Notes under the pieces: generated by a model | What the model saw: only the letters and a program-made list of their open reading frames with translations | Databases searched by the model: none | Told to the model about the DNA's origin: nothing | From: Verrucomicrobiales bacterium | Lineage (GTDB): Bacteria > Verrucomicrobiota > Verrucomicrobiia > Limisphaerales > CAIMTB01 | Length of the DNA stretch: 64,000 nt | Reading direction: 5' to 3' | NCBI GenBank assembly: GCA_016795425.1 | Contig: JAEUHG010000001.1 | Span: 62,001 to 126,000, forward strand | Shown here: one piece after another, positions 52,819-61,896 of the stretch | How positions within the stretch are numbered: the stretch's first letter is position 1 | How the letters are laid out: every line of letters begins with the position of its first letter | Made by a program: the position numbers and the translations under genes

Positions 52819-54141
52819 CTAAGGACTGGAGGCTCGATCCAACCCACGGCGAAGTTCGTTGTTTCGCCGGAAGTTGGTCCACACCCAACCGCTCGCCAGA
52901 TTCTCGGCCATCAACATCGCAATCCCCACATCGATCCCCACCACGTCCGGATTCACCCAACCCGTGTGTGGATTGAAGGCGTCGACAAACCCGTACCGCG
53001 ACCAAATCTGGTTGCCGAACCGTTCCCGCTGATACCGCAGGGTCCGAAGGCAGGCCTCCGGGAGAAACGGCAGTGATCCCGCCGCCGCGCAAGGTACGAT
53101 GGTGCCGTCCAAAGGCCCTGAATCGGGTGGTCCTCCCCATCCCACATAGCCTCCCACCGAATCACTCGACGTCACGCCCCACAAATCCTCCGACCATTGC
53201 GGAAACCGTGACCTTCGATCCAGGCACCACGCCCGGTGGACTCGCGTGGCTGCCAACGAGTTTTCGAACCAGTCAACGCCGTCGTCCCGCCATCCTCGGA
53301 AGTCCACCCAGGCATGGGAGAACTGGTGGACAAAGAGGGGAGCCGGCGACCACACAAAACGCTCGCCATAGAACTCGCGCACGGGACGATCCCAAGCCCG
53401 CCAGGTCTCCAACCGCAGCGGGTGGGTGCTCGATCCCAGTCCGAGCAGATACAACACCATCAACTCGCAATAGTGATCCCAACGGCTCGCCAGAAATCCC
53501 TTCTCAGGAAACCACCCCATCGAAAGTGACCGGCCGTCCGCCAACATCCATGGCCATTCCACCCGGTCAAAAATGCGCCCCGCCAGACGATCCACTTCCC
53601 GGTCCGCGAAATGAGCCCGGCAACTCAGCACGCCGCACATCAGCAACGCGGTATCGATCGATGACAGTTCGCACTTCCAGATGCGCTCGCCCGTTTCCCA
53701 GTCGTGGAAGTGGTAATAGAACCCACGGACGTTCGGCATGACGCGATCGAGGAACCGGAGCGCCCGGCGCGCCCTCTTCACCCCCTCCCCACGCGGTAGA
53801 AATCCGCGCACGTCCGCAATACCAAGCGCCGTCAGTCCAAACCCGGTCGCCGCAATACTCGCCACCCGGCGAGACTCCGGCGCTCCGTCGGCACGCCGAC
53901 GATCCAGAACCTGGCCCGTGGCTGGATGCGCTGCTTCGTCGAAGTACCGCCAACAAGCCTCGATAAGTTCACGCAGAAACGCCGCATCGGGCTTGCTCTC
54001 GGCCGCCGGCAGCGGCCGAGGACCCACCGGACGTTGCGCGGTGCAAGCGCCGGAGAGGGTCGCCAGACCGCCGGCCACGGTCCCCAAAAACGACCTGCGG
54101 GAGGTAGCCCTCGCGGTCCGCCTGAGGGGCTCCGATGCCAT
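52819..54141 (-). CDS. Tat-exported glycoamylase-like (GH144-type) protein
   Basis: A 440-residue protein with twin-arginine signal (RATSRRSFLGTVAGGLATLSGAC). The rest is the alpha/alpha-barrel glycoamylase-like domain (PF10091 group, which includes beta-1,2-glucanases): LRELIEACWRYFDEAAHPATGQVLDRR, IAATGFGLTALGIADVRGFL, WKCELSSIDTALLMCGVL, GWFPEKGFLASRWDHYCELMVLYLLGLGS and WGVTSSDSVGGYVGWGGPP. A strong ribosome-binding site (GGGAGG, four bases before the ATG at 54141) decides the start. It follows the KDPG aldolase gene by 57 bases, so it is in the same transcript. Confidence 0.85.
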   Translation of the reverse strand: MASEPLRRTARATSRRSFLGTVAGGLATLSGACTAQRPVGPRPLPAAESKPDAAFLRELIEACWRYFDEAAHPATGQVLDRRRADGAPESRRVASIAATGFGLTALGIADVRGFLPRGEGVKRARRALRFLDRVMPNVRGFYYHFHDWETGERIWKCELSSIDTALLMCGVLSCRAHFADREVDRLAGRIFDRVEWPWMLADGRSLSMGWFPEKGFLASRWDHYCELMVLYLLGLGSSTHPLRLETWRAWDRPVREFYGERFVWSPAPLFVHQFSHAWVDFRGWRDDGVDWFENSLAATRVHRAWCLDRRSRFPQWSEDLWGVTSSDSVGGYVGWGGPPDSGPLDGTIVPCAAAGSLPFLPEACLRTLRYQRERFGNQIWSRYGFVDAFNPHTGWVNPDVVGIDVGIAMLMAENLASGWVWTNFRRNNELRRGLDRASSP

Positions 54142-54198
54142 GAAACCTCCCTCGCGCGTCGATCCCGAAACGTTATCCGGGCTTCCATCCATCAGCTC

Positions 54199-54846
54199 TC
54201 AGGGTCGGACCGACCGCACTGCCGCCATGAAGGCCGCGGCTCGCCGCGTAAGCTCCGGCCAGTCCTGGTTCTTCAGGATCTCACTCGACACCAGCGAGGA
54301 ACCCACACCCAGCGCCGAGCAACCGGCCGCCAGAAAGTCCGCGGCATTCCCGAGATCGACGCCTCCCGTCGGCACCAGCCGAAGATGGGGCAACGGTGCC
54401 CGCAACGCCTTGATAAACCCCGGCCCCAGGCCGTCCGCGGGAAACAGTTTCACAAAGTCGGCCCCTGCCTCATAGGCCAACTGCGCTTCGGTCGGGGTAT
54501 AGGATCCGAGCATCACCGGGACCTCAGCCGCGTGGCACAACGGGACCATCGATCCCCGAAGAATGGGGCTCACCACGAACTCGGCACCCGCATCCAATGC
54601 TCCGCGGCAGGTGATATTCTCCAGCACCGTTCCGACTCCCACCATGACGGCCTCACCCAGCGCCGCGCGCACATCGCGGATCGCGTTGAGGGCGTCCGGG
54701 GTGGTGGTGGTGATTTCGACGGCAATGACACCACCCGCCACCAGGGCCTGCGACAACGGCACGGCAAGGTCCCGGCGGGGTGCGCGCACTACCGCAATGA
54801 TGGCCGCCCGCATCAGGCGTTCGGCGCGTTCTTGTCTCTTGGTCAT
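54199..54846 (-). CDS. eda: KDPG/KHG aldolase
   Basis: A 215-residue 2-keto-3-deoxy-6-phosphogluconate / 4-hydroxy-2-oxoglutarate aldolase. The signature is visible: MRAAIIAVVRAP, VAGGVIAVEITTTTPDAL (the catalytic Glu), GAEFVVSPIL and the Schiff-base Lys in GADFVKLFPADGLG. Cleavage of KDPG to pyruvate and glyceraldehyde-3-phosphate belongs to the Entner-Doudoroff and uronate pathways; 4-hydroxy-2-oxoglutarate would give glyoxylate and pyruvate. The ATG at 54846 has GGAGGG six bases ahead. Its start overlaps the stop of glcF (ATGA), which places it in a glycolate/glyoxylate-type operon. Confidence 0.93.
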   Translation of the reverse strand: MTKRQERAERLMRAAIIAVVRAPRRDLAVPLSQALVAGGVIAVEITTTTPDALNAIRDVRAALGEAVMVGVGTVLENITCRGALDAGAEFVVSPILRGSMVPLCHAAEVPVMLGSYTPTEAQLAYEAGADFVKLFPADGLGPGFIKALRAPLPHLRLVPTGGVDLGNAADFLAAGCSALGVGSSLVSSEILKNQDWPELTRRAAAFMAAVRSVRP

Positions 54847-56165
54847 GATTCCCTCCGATAGGCCTCCGCCAGCAGTGTGATCGGATGCGCAACCCGGAGA
54901 TTCAGGCCGGCGTCGCGGCATCCGTTGATCAGTTGGAGCAAGCACCCCGGGTTAGCCGTGGCCACCACCTCCACGCCCGTGCTGCGGATGTGCCCGATCT
55001 TCCGTTCGAGCAACTGGCCGGCCATCTCCGGTTGCGTGAGGTTGTAGATCCCCGCACTCCCGCAACACCAGTTCGCCTCGGGTAACTCGACCAGTTGCAG
55101 GCCTGGAATCACCGCCAGCACCTGACGTGGCTGGTTCACAATCTTCTGCCCGTGGGATAAATGGCAGGATTCATGATAGGTCACCCGCATCGGCGGTCCG
55201 CTGACCTTGGTCGGCGGTCGAAGGCCCGCACCGGCCAGAAACTCGTGAATGTCCCGGACTTTGGCATCCCATGCTTTCGCCCGGGCTGCGTAGCGCGGAT
55301 CGTCCTCCAACAGTTTGCTGTAATGCTTGAGGTGCGAACCGCAGCCGCCCGCATTGGTGATGATCGCGTCATAGCGTTCGGGAGGTAGCAAATCGATCAT
55401 CCGCCGCGCCAGCACCTGCGCCAACGCCCACTCCCCGTTGTGCGCGTGCAGGGATCCGCAACAGGGTTGGTCCGGCGGCGTGTGGACTTCGCACCCGTTG
55501 CGAGCCAGCACTTCCACCGTGTCGCGATTAACGTCGCTGAAAATCAGGTCCTGAGCACAACCGGTCAGCATGGCCACCGTCTGCCGCCGCCCACCGACCG
55601 CCGGCGTCACGCGCGCGATCAACTCGTTCGAAAAGGCCGGTTGCACCTTGGGCGTCATGGCTTCCAGTTCGCGCAATCGCTTCGGCAGCAGCCGTAGCAC
55701 GCCACTGCCGCGAATCAGCGACTGAATTCCCAGTTCCTGGTAAAGCCGCATCGCCCGCCCCACGGCCGTGAGTCGACGATGATCCATGAACAGCCACTTC
55801 ACCGTGAACGAACGTATCGCCGTGCGTCGCGGCGACTTCAGCAATTCCCGCCGTTCCACCTCGGCGCGGGCATGCTCGAACAGTTCCGCGTAGTTCACCC
55901 CCGCCGGGCAGGCCGTCACGCAAGCCAGGCATCCGAGGCAAAAATACATCTCGTCCGCGAAGGTCTTCGTGGCTTCCAACCGATCGTCGGCAATCGCCCG
56001 CATCAGCGCGATGCGCCCGCGCGGACTGTGCCGCTCGATCTTCGTCGCGTCGTAGGTCGGGCAGGTCGGCAAGCACATGCCGCAATGCATGCATTGCTGC
56101 ACCACGGAATAGTCCAGCCCCTGCAGATACGAGGACCCTTTCGATTCAACACCAGCCGGATTCAT
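54843..56165 (-). CDS. glcF: Glycolate/D-lactate oxidase iron-sulfur subunit GlcF
   Basis: A 440-residue protein. Two 4Fe-4S motifs are visible near the N terminus (CMHCGMCLPTCP and CLGCLACVTACP), then two CCG domains (PCCGSLHAHNGEW and WCCGSAGIYNL). This is the architecture of GlcF, which relays electrons from the FAD subunit GlcD to the quinone pool. The ATG at 56165 starts directly at the Fe-S domain; an upstream frame to 56447 is the antisense of sixA sequence. It overlaps sixA at its start (ATGA) and KDPG aldolase at its end. The FAD subunit is encoded three genes upstream in the same direction. Confidence 0.92.
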   Translation of the reverse strand: MNPAGVESKGSSYLQGLDYSVVQQCMHCGMCLPTCPTYDATKIERHSPRGRIALMRAIADDRLEATKTFADEMYFCLGCLACVTACPAGVNYAELFEHARAEVERRELLKSPRRTAIRSFTVKWLFMDHRRLTAVGRAMRLYQELGIQSLIRGSGVLRLLPKRLRELEAMTPKVQPAFSNELIARVTPAVGGRRQTVAMLTGCAQDLIFSDVNRDTVEVLARNGCEVHTPPDQPCCGSLHAHNGEWALAQVLARRMIDLLPPERYDAIITNAGGCGSHLKHYSKLLEDDPRYAARAKAWDAKVRDIHEFLAGAGLRPPTKVSGPPMRVTYHESCHLSHGQKIVNQPRQVLAVIPGLQLVELPEANWCCGSAGIYNLTQPEMAGQLLERKIGHIRSTGVEVVATANPGCLLQLINGCRDAGLNLRVAHPITLLAEAYRRES

Positions 56166-56641
56166 GAAAGTTGTTTCGGACCGATCATAAAACGGAGCGT
56201 GGCCGGACATTCCCCCCGGTCCTCCACGTCGATGCGCACGACGGCGCCCTTGGACAAAACCAGCGACGTCGCCCGTTTCATCCCCAGGTATCGGCGGATA
56301 TGCGCGCTGAGCGATGGCTCGTGTCCCACGAGCAACACGCTCGCGTCCGCCGGCATCTTCGCCAGGCTCACCGCAAGCGCGCGCCATTCCGCCCCGTTTA
56401 CGAGCGCCCGCGAACGCCGGAGACGCCGGTTCTTCGCCATTGGACACTGTCGCAGGACTTCTTCGGCGGTCTCCCGGGCGCGCACCAGGGGACTGGTGAA
56501 GGCGGCGTCGAGCACCACCGCCCCGCGGCGCAGAAACCGGCCCATCTCACGCGCGTCGCGCCGGCCCTTCTTCGTCAACGCCCGCTTCGCATCATCGGTT
56601 CCATCCTCAGCCTCCGCATGACGCATAAAGAAGATCTTCAT
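56162..56641 (-). CDS. sixA: SixA-type phosphohistidine phosphatase
   Basis: A 159-residue histidine-phosphatase-superfamily protein. The RHG motif is FFMRHAEAEDG, the second His lies in LLVGHEPSLS, and RALTKKGRRDAREMGRFL and DAAFTSPLVRARETAEEV are also typical. Such proteins remove phosphate from phosphohistidine. The ATG at 56641 was chosen because it starts at the KIFFMRHA strand. It overlaps glcF (ATGA). A phosphohistidine phosphatase placed between glycolate oxidase subunits is unusual; what it dephosphorylates is unknown. Confidence 0.88.
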   Translation of the reverse strand: MKIFFMRHAEAEDGTDDAKRALTKKGRRDAREMGRFLRRGAVVLDAAFTSPLVRARETAEEVLRQCPMAKNRRLRRSRALVNGAEWRALAVSLAKMPADASVLLVGHEPSLSAHIRRYLGMKRATSLVLSKGAVVRIDVEDRGECPATLRFMIGPKQLS

Positions 56642-56728
56642 TGCCTGGTCTCCATAACAGGGCCGGTCGTGGAAGACGATCCATGAACCCAACCCTTTCC
56701 AGCTTCGGATTGAAGGGGCCGTGGCATA

Positions 56729-57205
56729 TCAACTGGGTCCCTGATCATCGGGTTTGCCGAAGAGTCGAGCCAGGCGCACGAGCACGTACGCAATCGCCGA
56801 CAAGACCACGATGGCCATCAGCGATCCGGCGATCATATCCCACCGTTTGCTCAACGGAAGTCCGCTGGCCGCCAATGCAAATCCCGCCACCGTCAACGCC
56901 CCGAGACCAGCCAGGCCCACAACCACGCGTCGCCGCAGAGACGCCGAGGCGCTCCCGGATCTGCCCAACCGCCAGAGACCGCGGCCGATGGTCCAACCGG
57001 CTGCCGCCCCCAGCGCTCCCACCGCCAGGCTGATCCAATCGTACCGGAACTGCAGATCGGGATTGATCTGCCGGATGGCCCCCAAAATCGCCGCCACCGT
57101 GCCCACACTCGCTGCAGCGCAAGCAGGGGCGATGACTTCCCAAAGGTCCGGCGTTGGTTGTCCGTGGCCAGGCATCCGGTCATGCCGACGGGTTGGGGAC
57201 GACAT
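56729..57205 (-). CDS. Small four-helix membrane protein
   Basis: A 158-residue protein with about four hydrophobic helices (EVIAPACAAASVGTVAAILGAI, YDWISLAVGALGAAAGWTI, VVVGLAGLGALTVAGFALAASG, MIAGSLMAIVVLSAIAYVLV). No family was recognised. ATGs at 57205 and 57175 are both possible; the first has GGGAAAG seven bases upstream and overlaps the glcD end by 26 bases, the second follows it by four bases. It is in the run between glcD and sixA, on the same strand. Confidence 0.6.
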   Translation of the reverse strand: MSSPTRRHDRMPGHGQPTPDLWEVIAPACAAASVGTVAAILGAIRQINPDLQFRYDWISLAVGALGAAAGWTIGRGLWRLGRSGSASASLRRRVVVGLAGLGALTVAGFALAASGLPLSKRWDMIAGSLMAIVVLSAIAYVLVRLARLFGKPDDQGPS

Positions 57206-58583
57206 CAAACATCTTTCCCGGATTCAAAATTCCCTTTGGATCAAGCACGCGCCGCAATTCACGCATCACACGCATGGAGGCTTCGCCGGCGAAACCGGGC
57301 AGGAATTCCTTCTTCGCGACGCCGATGCCGTGCTCTCCGGTAATGGTGCCTCCCAATCGTATGGCCTCGTCGAAGATCTCGCGGAATGCCAGGTGCACTC
57401 GCTCCATCTCGGCGTGGTTCCGTTCATCGGTGAGAAAGGTCGGATGCAGATTGCCGTCACCCATGTGCCCAAAGGTCCCGATGCGCAACTCGTACTTGCG
57501 CGCCACTTGGTCGACGAACCGGATCATCCGCGCCAGTTCACTCCGGGGAACGGTCGCATCCTCCAGAATCGTGGTGGGCGCCACCCGGGCCAGGGCCGAG
57601 AACGCGGAACGCCGCGCCGCCGCCAACCGCGTCGCCTCGGCTTCGTCCTTGGCCACCCGCACTTCCATGGCCCCGTTCCGCCTCGCCAAGGCCTCCATCT
57701 GGGTCGCCTCCTCCGCCACCGCCGCCGGGTGACCGTCCGTCTCCATCAACAGAACGGCTTCGCAGTCCACGGGCAAACCCACTTTCGCAAAGTCCTCCAC
57801 GCACCGGACGGTGGTTCGATCAAGGAACTCCAGTGTGCAGGGGATGATCTTCGCCGCGATGATGTCAGAAACCGTCTGCGCGGCCCGGTCCATCTGGTCA
57901 AAGGTGGCGACCAGGGTCTTCTTCGCCGCGGGCTTCGGGAGCAGTCGCAGCAGCACGCGGGTGATCACCCCCAGGGTCCCTTCCGATCCGATAAACAGAT
58001 CCCGAAGCGAATAACCTGCCACGTCCTTCACGCACTTGTTGCCGGTCCACAGCACCTCGCCGTCCGGCAACACCACCTCCAATCCCATCACATAGTTCCG
58101 TGTGATCCCATATTTCAATCCGCGCAGTCCACCCGAGTTCTCGGCCACGTTGCCTCCAATGGTCGAGATCTTCATCGACCCGGGATCCGGCGGATAAAAA
58201 AGCCCCACCTTCGCTGCGGCCTCGGCGATGGCAATGGTCGTCACCCCCGGTTCCGCAGTCAGCGTGAGATTCGCCGCATCCACTTCCAGAATGCGGTCCA
58301 TCTTCACCAGGCAGAGGACGAGGCAATCCGGTGAGGGCAGGCTGCCCCCGCTCAGGCCGGTTCCCGAACCGCGCGTCACCACGGGGATCCCCTCGGCGTT
58401 GGCGAACCGGAGCACGGACACCACATCCTCCCGTGAATGCGCGAAAACCACCGCACCGGGCATCTGGTGCAGCGCCGCCGTTCCATCGAATGCATACGGA
58501 ATGAGGTCCTCCTTTGAGACGAGAACGTTCTCCGACCCAACCATGGCGTGGAGACGCGCGAGAACCGTAGTGGCGATGGGCAT
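57180..58583 (-). CDS. glcD: Glycolate/D-lactate oxidase FAD subunit GlcD
   Basis: A 467-residue FAD-binding oxidase. The FAD-binding motif is RGSGTGLSGGSLP, followed by PDPGSMKISTIGGNVAENSGGLRGLKYG and the C-terminal FAD-linked oxidase domain with GHMGDGNLHPTF and TITGEHGIGVAKKEF. It should oxidise glycolate or D-lactate and pass electrons to GlcF. The ATG at 58583 is used; the TTG at 58622 is not. Its stop overlaps or nearly abuts the next gene. The order glcD ... glcF with a KDPG aldolase is a plausible glycolate or sugar-acid catabolic set; the exact substrate cannot be read from sequence. Confidence 0.92.
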   Translation of the reverse strand: MPIATTVLARLHAMVGSENVLVSKEDLIPYAFDGTAALHQMPGAVVFAHSREDVVSVLRFANAEGIPVVTRGSGTGLSGGSLPSPDCLVLCLVKMDRILEVDAANLTLTAEPGVTTIAIAEAAAKVGLFYPPDPGSMKISTIGGNVAENSGGLRGLKYGITRNYVMGLEVVLPDGEVLWTGNKCVKDVAGYSLRDLFIGSEGTLGVITRVLLRLLPKPAAKKTLVATFDQMDRAAQTVSDIIAAKIIPCTLEFLDRTTVRCVEDFAKVGLPVDCEAVLLMETDGHPAAVAEEATQMEALARRNGAMEVRVAKDEAEATRLAAARRSAFSALARVAPTTILEDATVPRSELARMIRFVDQVARKYELRIGTFGHMGDGNLHPTFLTDERNHAEMERVHLAFREIFDEAIRLGGTITGEHGIGVAKKEFLPGFAGEASMRVMRELRRVLDPKGILNPGKMFDVVPNPSA

Positions 58584-58746
58584 GCGAAAGCCAAATGGTG
58601 AAGGGTGATCCGCACGGGTCAAGCACCCCGGGGCATGGACTCAAAGGTTTCGCCCTCCCGAGGCGGGGCGGATATCACCGAGCGCGATCCCCGGCGCGCG
58701 CCATGAAACTCGCCCCACAGGGGGAGGGACCGCGCGCCAACAGGAA

Positions 58747-58772
58747 GGGCCGACACCTTGCGGTGCCGGCCC
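58747..58772 (-). terminator. Terminator-like hairpin after the TonB-dependent receptor gene
   Basis: An 11-base-pair stem (GGGCCGGCACC with GGTGTCGGCCC, one G-T wobble) and four-base loop, read on the minus strand, 40 bases beyond the receptor stop codon. Only a weak TT-rich run follows. Confidence 0.65.
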
Positions 58773-58811
58773 TCGAATCATGTCCCATTCCGGACGGTTG
58801 CCGGGAGGGTC

Positions 58812-61664
58812 CTAGAACTTCTTGCTGACCTGCACGTACCAGAAGCGCTGACGGATATCGTGCAAGTCGCGGTCATACGAATCCGCGAAAGCCGCGACGA
58901 CCAGCGGAGGCATCTCGTCGGTGACGTTGAGGCAGCCCACCGTCAGCTTCACCTGATACGGGAAGTTGTAGGAGGCCTGAATATCAAACGTCAGGTAGCT
59001 GTCCACCGCGCGATCCGCCGACAACTTGTCATCCAGGTAGCCGTCGGTGTAGTTGGCGAAGAACCCGACCTCCAGATCTTTCCAGATCCAGAACATGCTG
59101 CCGTAGCCCTTGAGGCGCGGAAGACTGTTGTAACCGAAGTCGTCCGCCGAGAAGTCACCCAGGCGATCCACGATCGGGGAGCCAGGGATCTGCTCCTGCT
59201 CGTAGGTGATCAGGTACTGGGCCTCGATTCCGAAGCGAATCATGCCGTACCTCTCGTCCAGCTTAAGATCGTAGGTCATCGAGATATCGAAGCCTTCGAG
59301 CTTGTCCGAACTCAGGTTCAAGGTCGGAACCACGACATTGATGTATTCGTTCGACGCGGCGTCGTAATCGATGAGGTTCGCGTATTGGCCGGGCGTCGGA
59401 TTCGTACCGGGCATCAGCGGCAGGTTGGTGCTGCTGATGGGTTGGTTCGGATCGAACGCCGGGTTCGCCACCGCGTTGGCTGGTCCACCCGTTCGCGCAT
59501 TCTGATCAACAACGTACTGGCTGCTGCCACCCGGGATGTTCTCGCGCTTGATCTGGAAGTAGTCGAGCGCGACCTTGAGTCCCGGCAGCTGCTTCACCCG
59601 CCATTCCGCGCCGATCAGGATGTTCTCCGCCTCCTGGGGTTGGAGGTTCGGATTCCCGCTGTTGCTCGTCTGGATCTGAGCGAATGCCCCGGTGTAAGGA
59701 TCGCGAATCTCAGGGAAATCCTCCTGGACCGTGGTGTAGAGGTCGGAATAGGTCGGTGCCCGGAACGACTCCGAATACGACGCATGGATGGTGAAGTTCT
59801 CGTCGATCGGGTTGTAACCGAGTTTCACGCCCGGTTTCGTGGTGTCGCCGAAGTCGCTGTAGTTCTCGTAGCGCGCCTGCGCCCGAACGTTCAACGCGTA
59901 CAAGCCCGTAATGGCGTTGTCCTTGCTGAAGATCGGGATGAAGATTTCGCCGTATCCGGCGTCGATATCCCGACTGCCTTTCAGAGGAGCCGCACCCGTG
60001 AATCCGATCAGGTCACCGGAACGTTTGTTGTCGTCCGGAACGGATTCGCCTTCTTCCTCGCGATGCTCGCCGCCAACGGCAAGCTGCACCGCGCCGGCCG
60101 GAAGCTCGAACAGATTGCCATTGACCCGGCCGTCCACCGAGATCAACGAGGTCTTGCCGCGGGTAAGCAGGGTGCGGCTGACGTCATTCACCAAGGCGGG
60201 AGAATTCTGCTGCATGCCGAACGGATTGAACGCATCCGGCGTATTCAGGCCGGCGTACTGCTCCAACAACCCGCGATTCACGTCGCCAGCCTCGGTATTC
60301 ACACCCTTCTCCTCGCTGTAGGTGACCGCCACTTCCCATCCCCAGGAGGTCTCGGAGATCTTACCGCGAAGGCCGCTCACAAACCGCAGAGCATCCTTGT
60401 CGATCGAGTCGATGCGCGGTCCAAGCTCCACAAACCGATAGCCCCACGTCGAGATCGGCACCCCGAACGGGTTGTAGTAGTTGCTGGCCGGAATCGCGAA
60501 GCCGGCAGACCCGTTCGACATCGGGGTCGGCGCCAGCTGGTTCTGCGAGAAGCTGTGCGAGTAGAACGTCTCGGCGAAGAAGTCGAGGGTCTCCTCGAAC
60601 AACTTGTAGTTGGCATTTCCGAAGATGCTCCAACGCTCAGCCGGACGAATCGCCGGCGTGAACAGTGGGAACGGGTACTTGTCGAATGGATAGGTTTCCA
60701 GCGACCCGTCGCCCGTCGTCTGGTTGACATCAAAGAACTGCGCATTGCTCGCGTGGTAATCCGCGGGCGAATATCTCCCGTCGGCACCCGGCACGGCACC
60801 GCGATTCAAAGTCACGCTCAATTGCGCCGTCGGCGAAAGGTTCGGGTTGTAAAGCACCCCGTTGCCCTGGGCGTTGTTGGCGACCCGGAATCGTCCGGGA
60901 TTGCTGATCGAAGTCGCCACCTTGTCCAGGTAGGTTTGGTCGCGAGAATTGACGTTCACCCGGGAACGCTCGCGGTCCTGACTGAAAAGGGAGTTGGCTT
61001 TGTAGTAGCTGCCGCCCACCACAAACGAACCGCGGTCGCTCACCGTGCCGCTGGTGAAGGAATACTGCTGCTTCGAGGCGTCGCGCTCAGTGGTATTGCC
61101 GTAGTAGGCGTTCAGTTCGACGCCCTCGAATTCCTTGCGCAGAATCACGTTCACGACACCCGCGATCGCGTCCGATCCGTAGGCCGATGACGCGCCGTCC
61201 TTCAGGACTTCGATGCGCTCGATCGCCGCGATCGGGATCATGTTCAGGTCAACGTCGGAGTCCGCGAATGCCACCGGGGCCACTCGGCGCCCGTTGATCA
61301 GGACCAGCGTGCCGCCGGGAATACCGCGCAGGGCCACGCGTGCCGAACCGTCGCCGCCGTTGCCGCGCGATTCATTGAAGTTACCGCCGCCAACCGCCGC
61401 CGGCATCTTGCGGACGACATCGGTGACGTTGGCCGCGCCGATCTTCTGGATCTCGACTTGCGAGAACACATCCACCGGCGTCAAACCCACGAGGTCCGTC
61501 GTGGGAATCAACGAGCCGGTGATCAGCATCGGTGTGAGTTCGGTCGTCTCGGAACCGCTGTCCTGAGCCAGGACCGTCGGCGTCGCCAAAAACGGGGCGA
61601 CGGCGCCGGCCGCCAAGGCAAGACGCACCGCGCGTCCCGCCCTTGTTGCATTAGACTTGGTCAT
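58812..61664 (-). CDS. TonB-dependent outer-membrane receptor
   Basis: A 950-residue receptor. After a signal peptide (LALAAGAVAPFLATPTVLAQ) comes the plug domain at about 45-165 (VGLTPVDVFSQVEIQKIGAANVTDVVRKMPAAV, RGIPGGTLVLINGRRV, IERIEVLKDGASSAYGSDAIAGVVNVILRKE), then a long beta-barrel with a FRAPTYSDLY motif and a closing aromatic-rich strand that ends in Phe (QVSKKF), as required by the BAM machinery. It resembles large oligosaccharide-type receptors rather than siderophore-only ones, which is inference. No SusD, TonB or ExbB gene is adjacent. It has no visible ribosome-binding site. A hairpin follows the stop. Confidence 0.93.
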   Translation of the reverse strand: MTKSNATRAGRAVRLALAAGAVAPFLATPTVLAQDSGSETTELTPMLITGSLIPTTDLVGLTPVDVFSQVEIQKIGAANVTDVVRKMPAAVGGGNFNESRGNGGDGSARVALRGIPGGTLVLINGRRVAPVAFADSDVDLNMIPIAAIERIEVLKDGASSAYGSDAIAGVVNVILRKEFEGVELNAYYGNTTERDASKQQYSFTSGTVSDRGSFVVGGSYYKANSLFSQDRERSRVNVNSRDQTYLDKVATSISNPGRFRVANNAQGNGVLYNPNLSPTAQLSVTLNRGAVPGADGRYSPADYHASNAQFFDVNQTTGDGSLETYPFDKYPFPLFTPAIRPAERWSIFGNANYKLFEETLDFFAETFYSHSFSQNQLAPTPMSNGSAGFAIPASNYYNPFGVPISTWGYRFVELGPRIDSIDKDALRFVSGLRGKISETSWGWEVAVTYSEEKGVNTEAGDVNRGLLEQYAGLNTPDAFNPFGMQQNSPALVNDVSRTLLTRGKTSLISVDGRVNGNLFELPAGAVQLAVGGEHREEEGESVPDDNKRSGDLIGFTGAAPLKGSRDIDAGYGEIFIPIFSKDNAITGLYALNVRAQARYENYSDFGDTTKPGVKLGYNPIDENFTIHASYSESFRAPTYSDLYTTVQEDFPEIRDPYTGAFAQIQTSNSGNPNLQPQEAENILIGAEWRVKQLPGLKVALDYFQIKRENIPGGSSQYVVDQNARTGGPANAVANPAFDPNQPISSTNLPLMPGTNPTPGQYANLIDYDAASNEYINVVVPTLNLSSDKLEGFDISMTYDLKLDERYGMIRFGIEAQYLITYEQEQIPGSPIVDRLGDFSADDFGYNSLPRLKGYGSMFWIWKDLEVGFFANYTDGYLDDKLSADRAVDSYLTFDIQASYNFPYQVKLTVGCLNVTDEMPPLVVAAFADSYDRDLHDIRQRFWYVQVSKKF

Positions 61665-61896
61665 ATTGATGTTTGGGGTGTGGTTTGGGGGGTTCAGCAG
61701 CGAAAGTGATCTCCGGGCAAGTCGCAGAACCCCTGCGGCCCGGCATTGCAGGCGAAGAAAATGGCACTTGCCTCCGATCGTAGCTTCGAGGGCGCCATGC
61801 GGTTGAGAGCTTCTAGAGAATCCGTAACCGATTCGTCAAGCAACACTTGGTAACGCAACTAATGGACCTACCCCCCTTCCGCCCCCCGGTCCCGCC

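Noticed and set aside
58758-61190. Long open frame of about 800 codons opposite the TonB receptor
   Set aside because: It is on the antisense strand of a clear receptor gene and has the compositional pattern of a GC-rich shadow frame. The receptor has conserved motifs; the antisense frame has none.
61810-61839. Possible -35/-10 pair (TTGACG ... TAGAAG) ahead of the TonB receptor gene on the minus strand
   Set aside because: The -10 element is poor and the spacing is 18, so it is weaker than needed to call a promoter.
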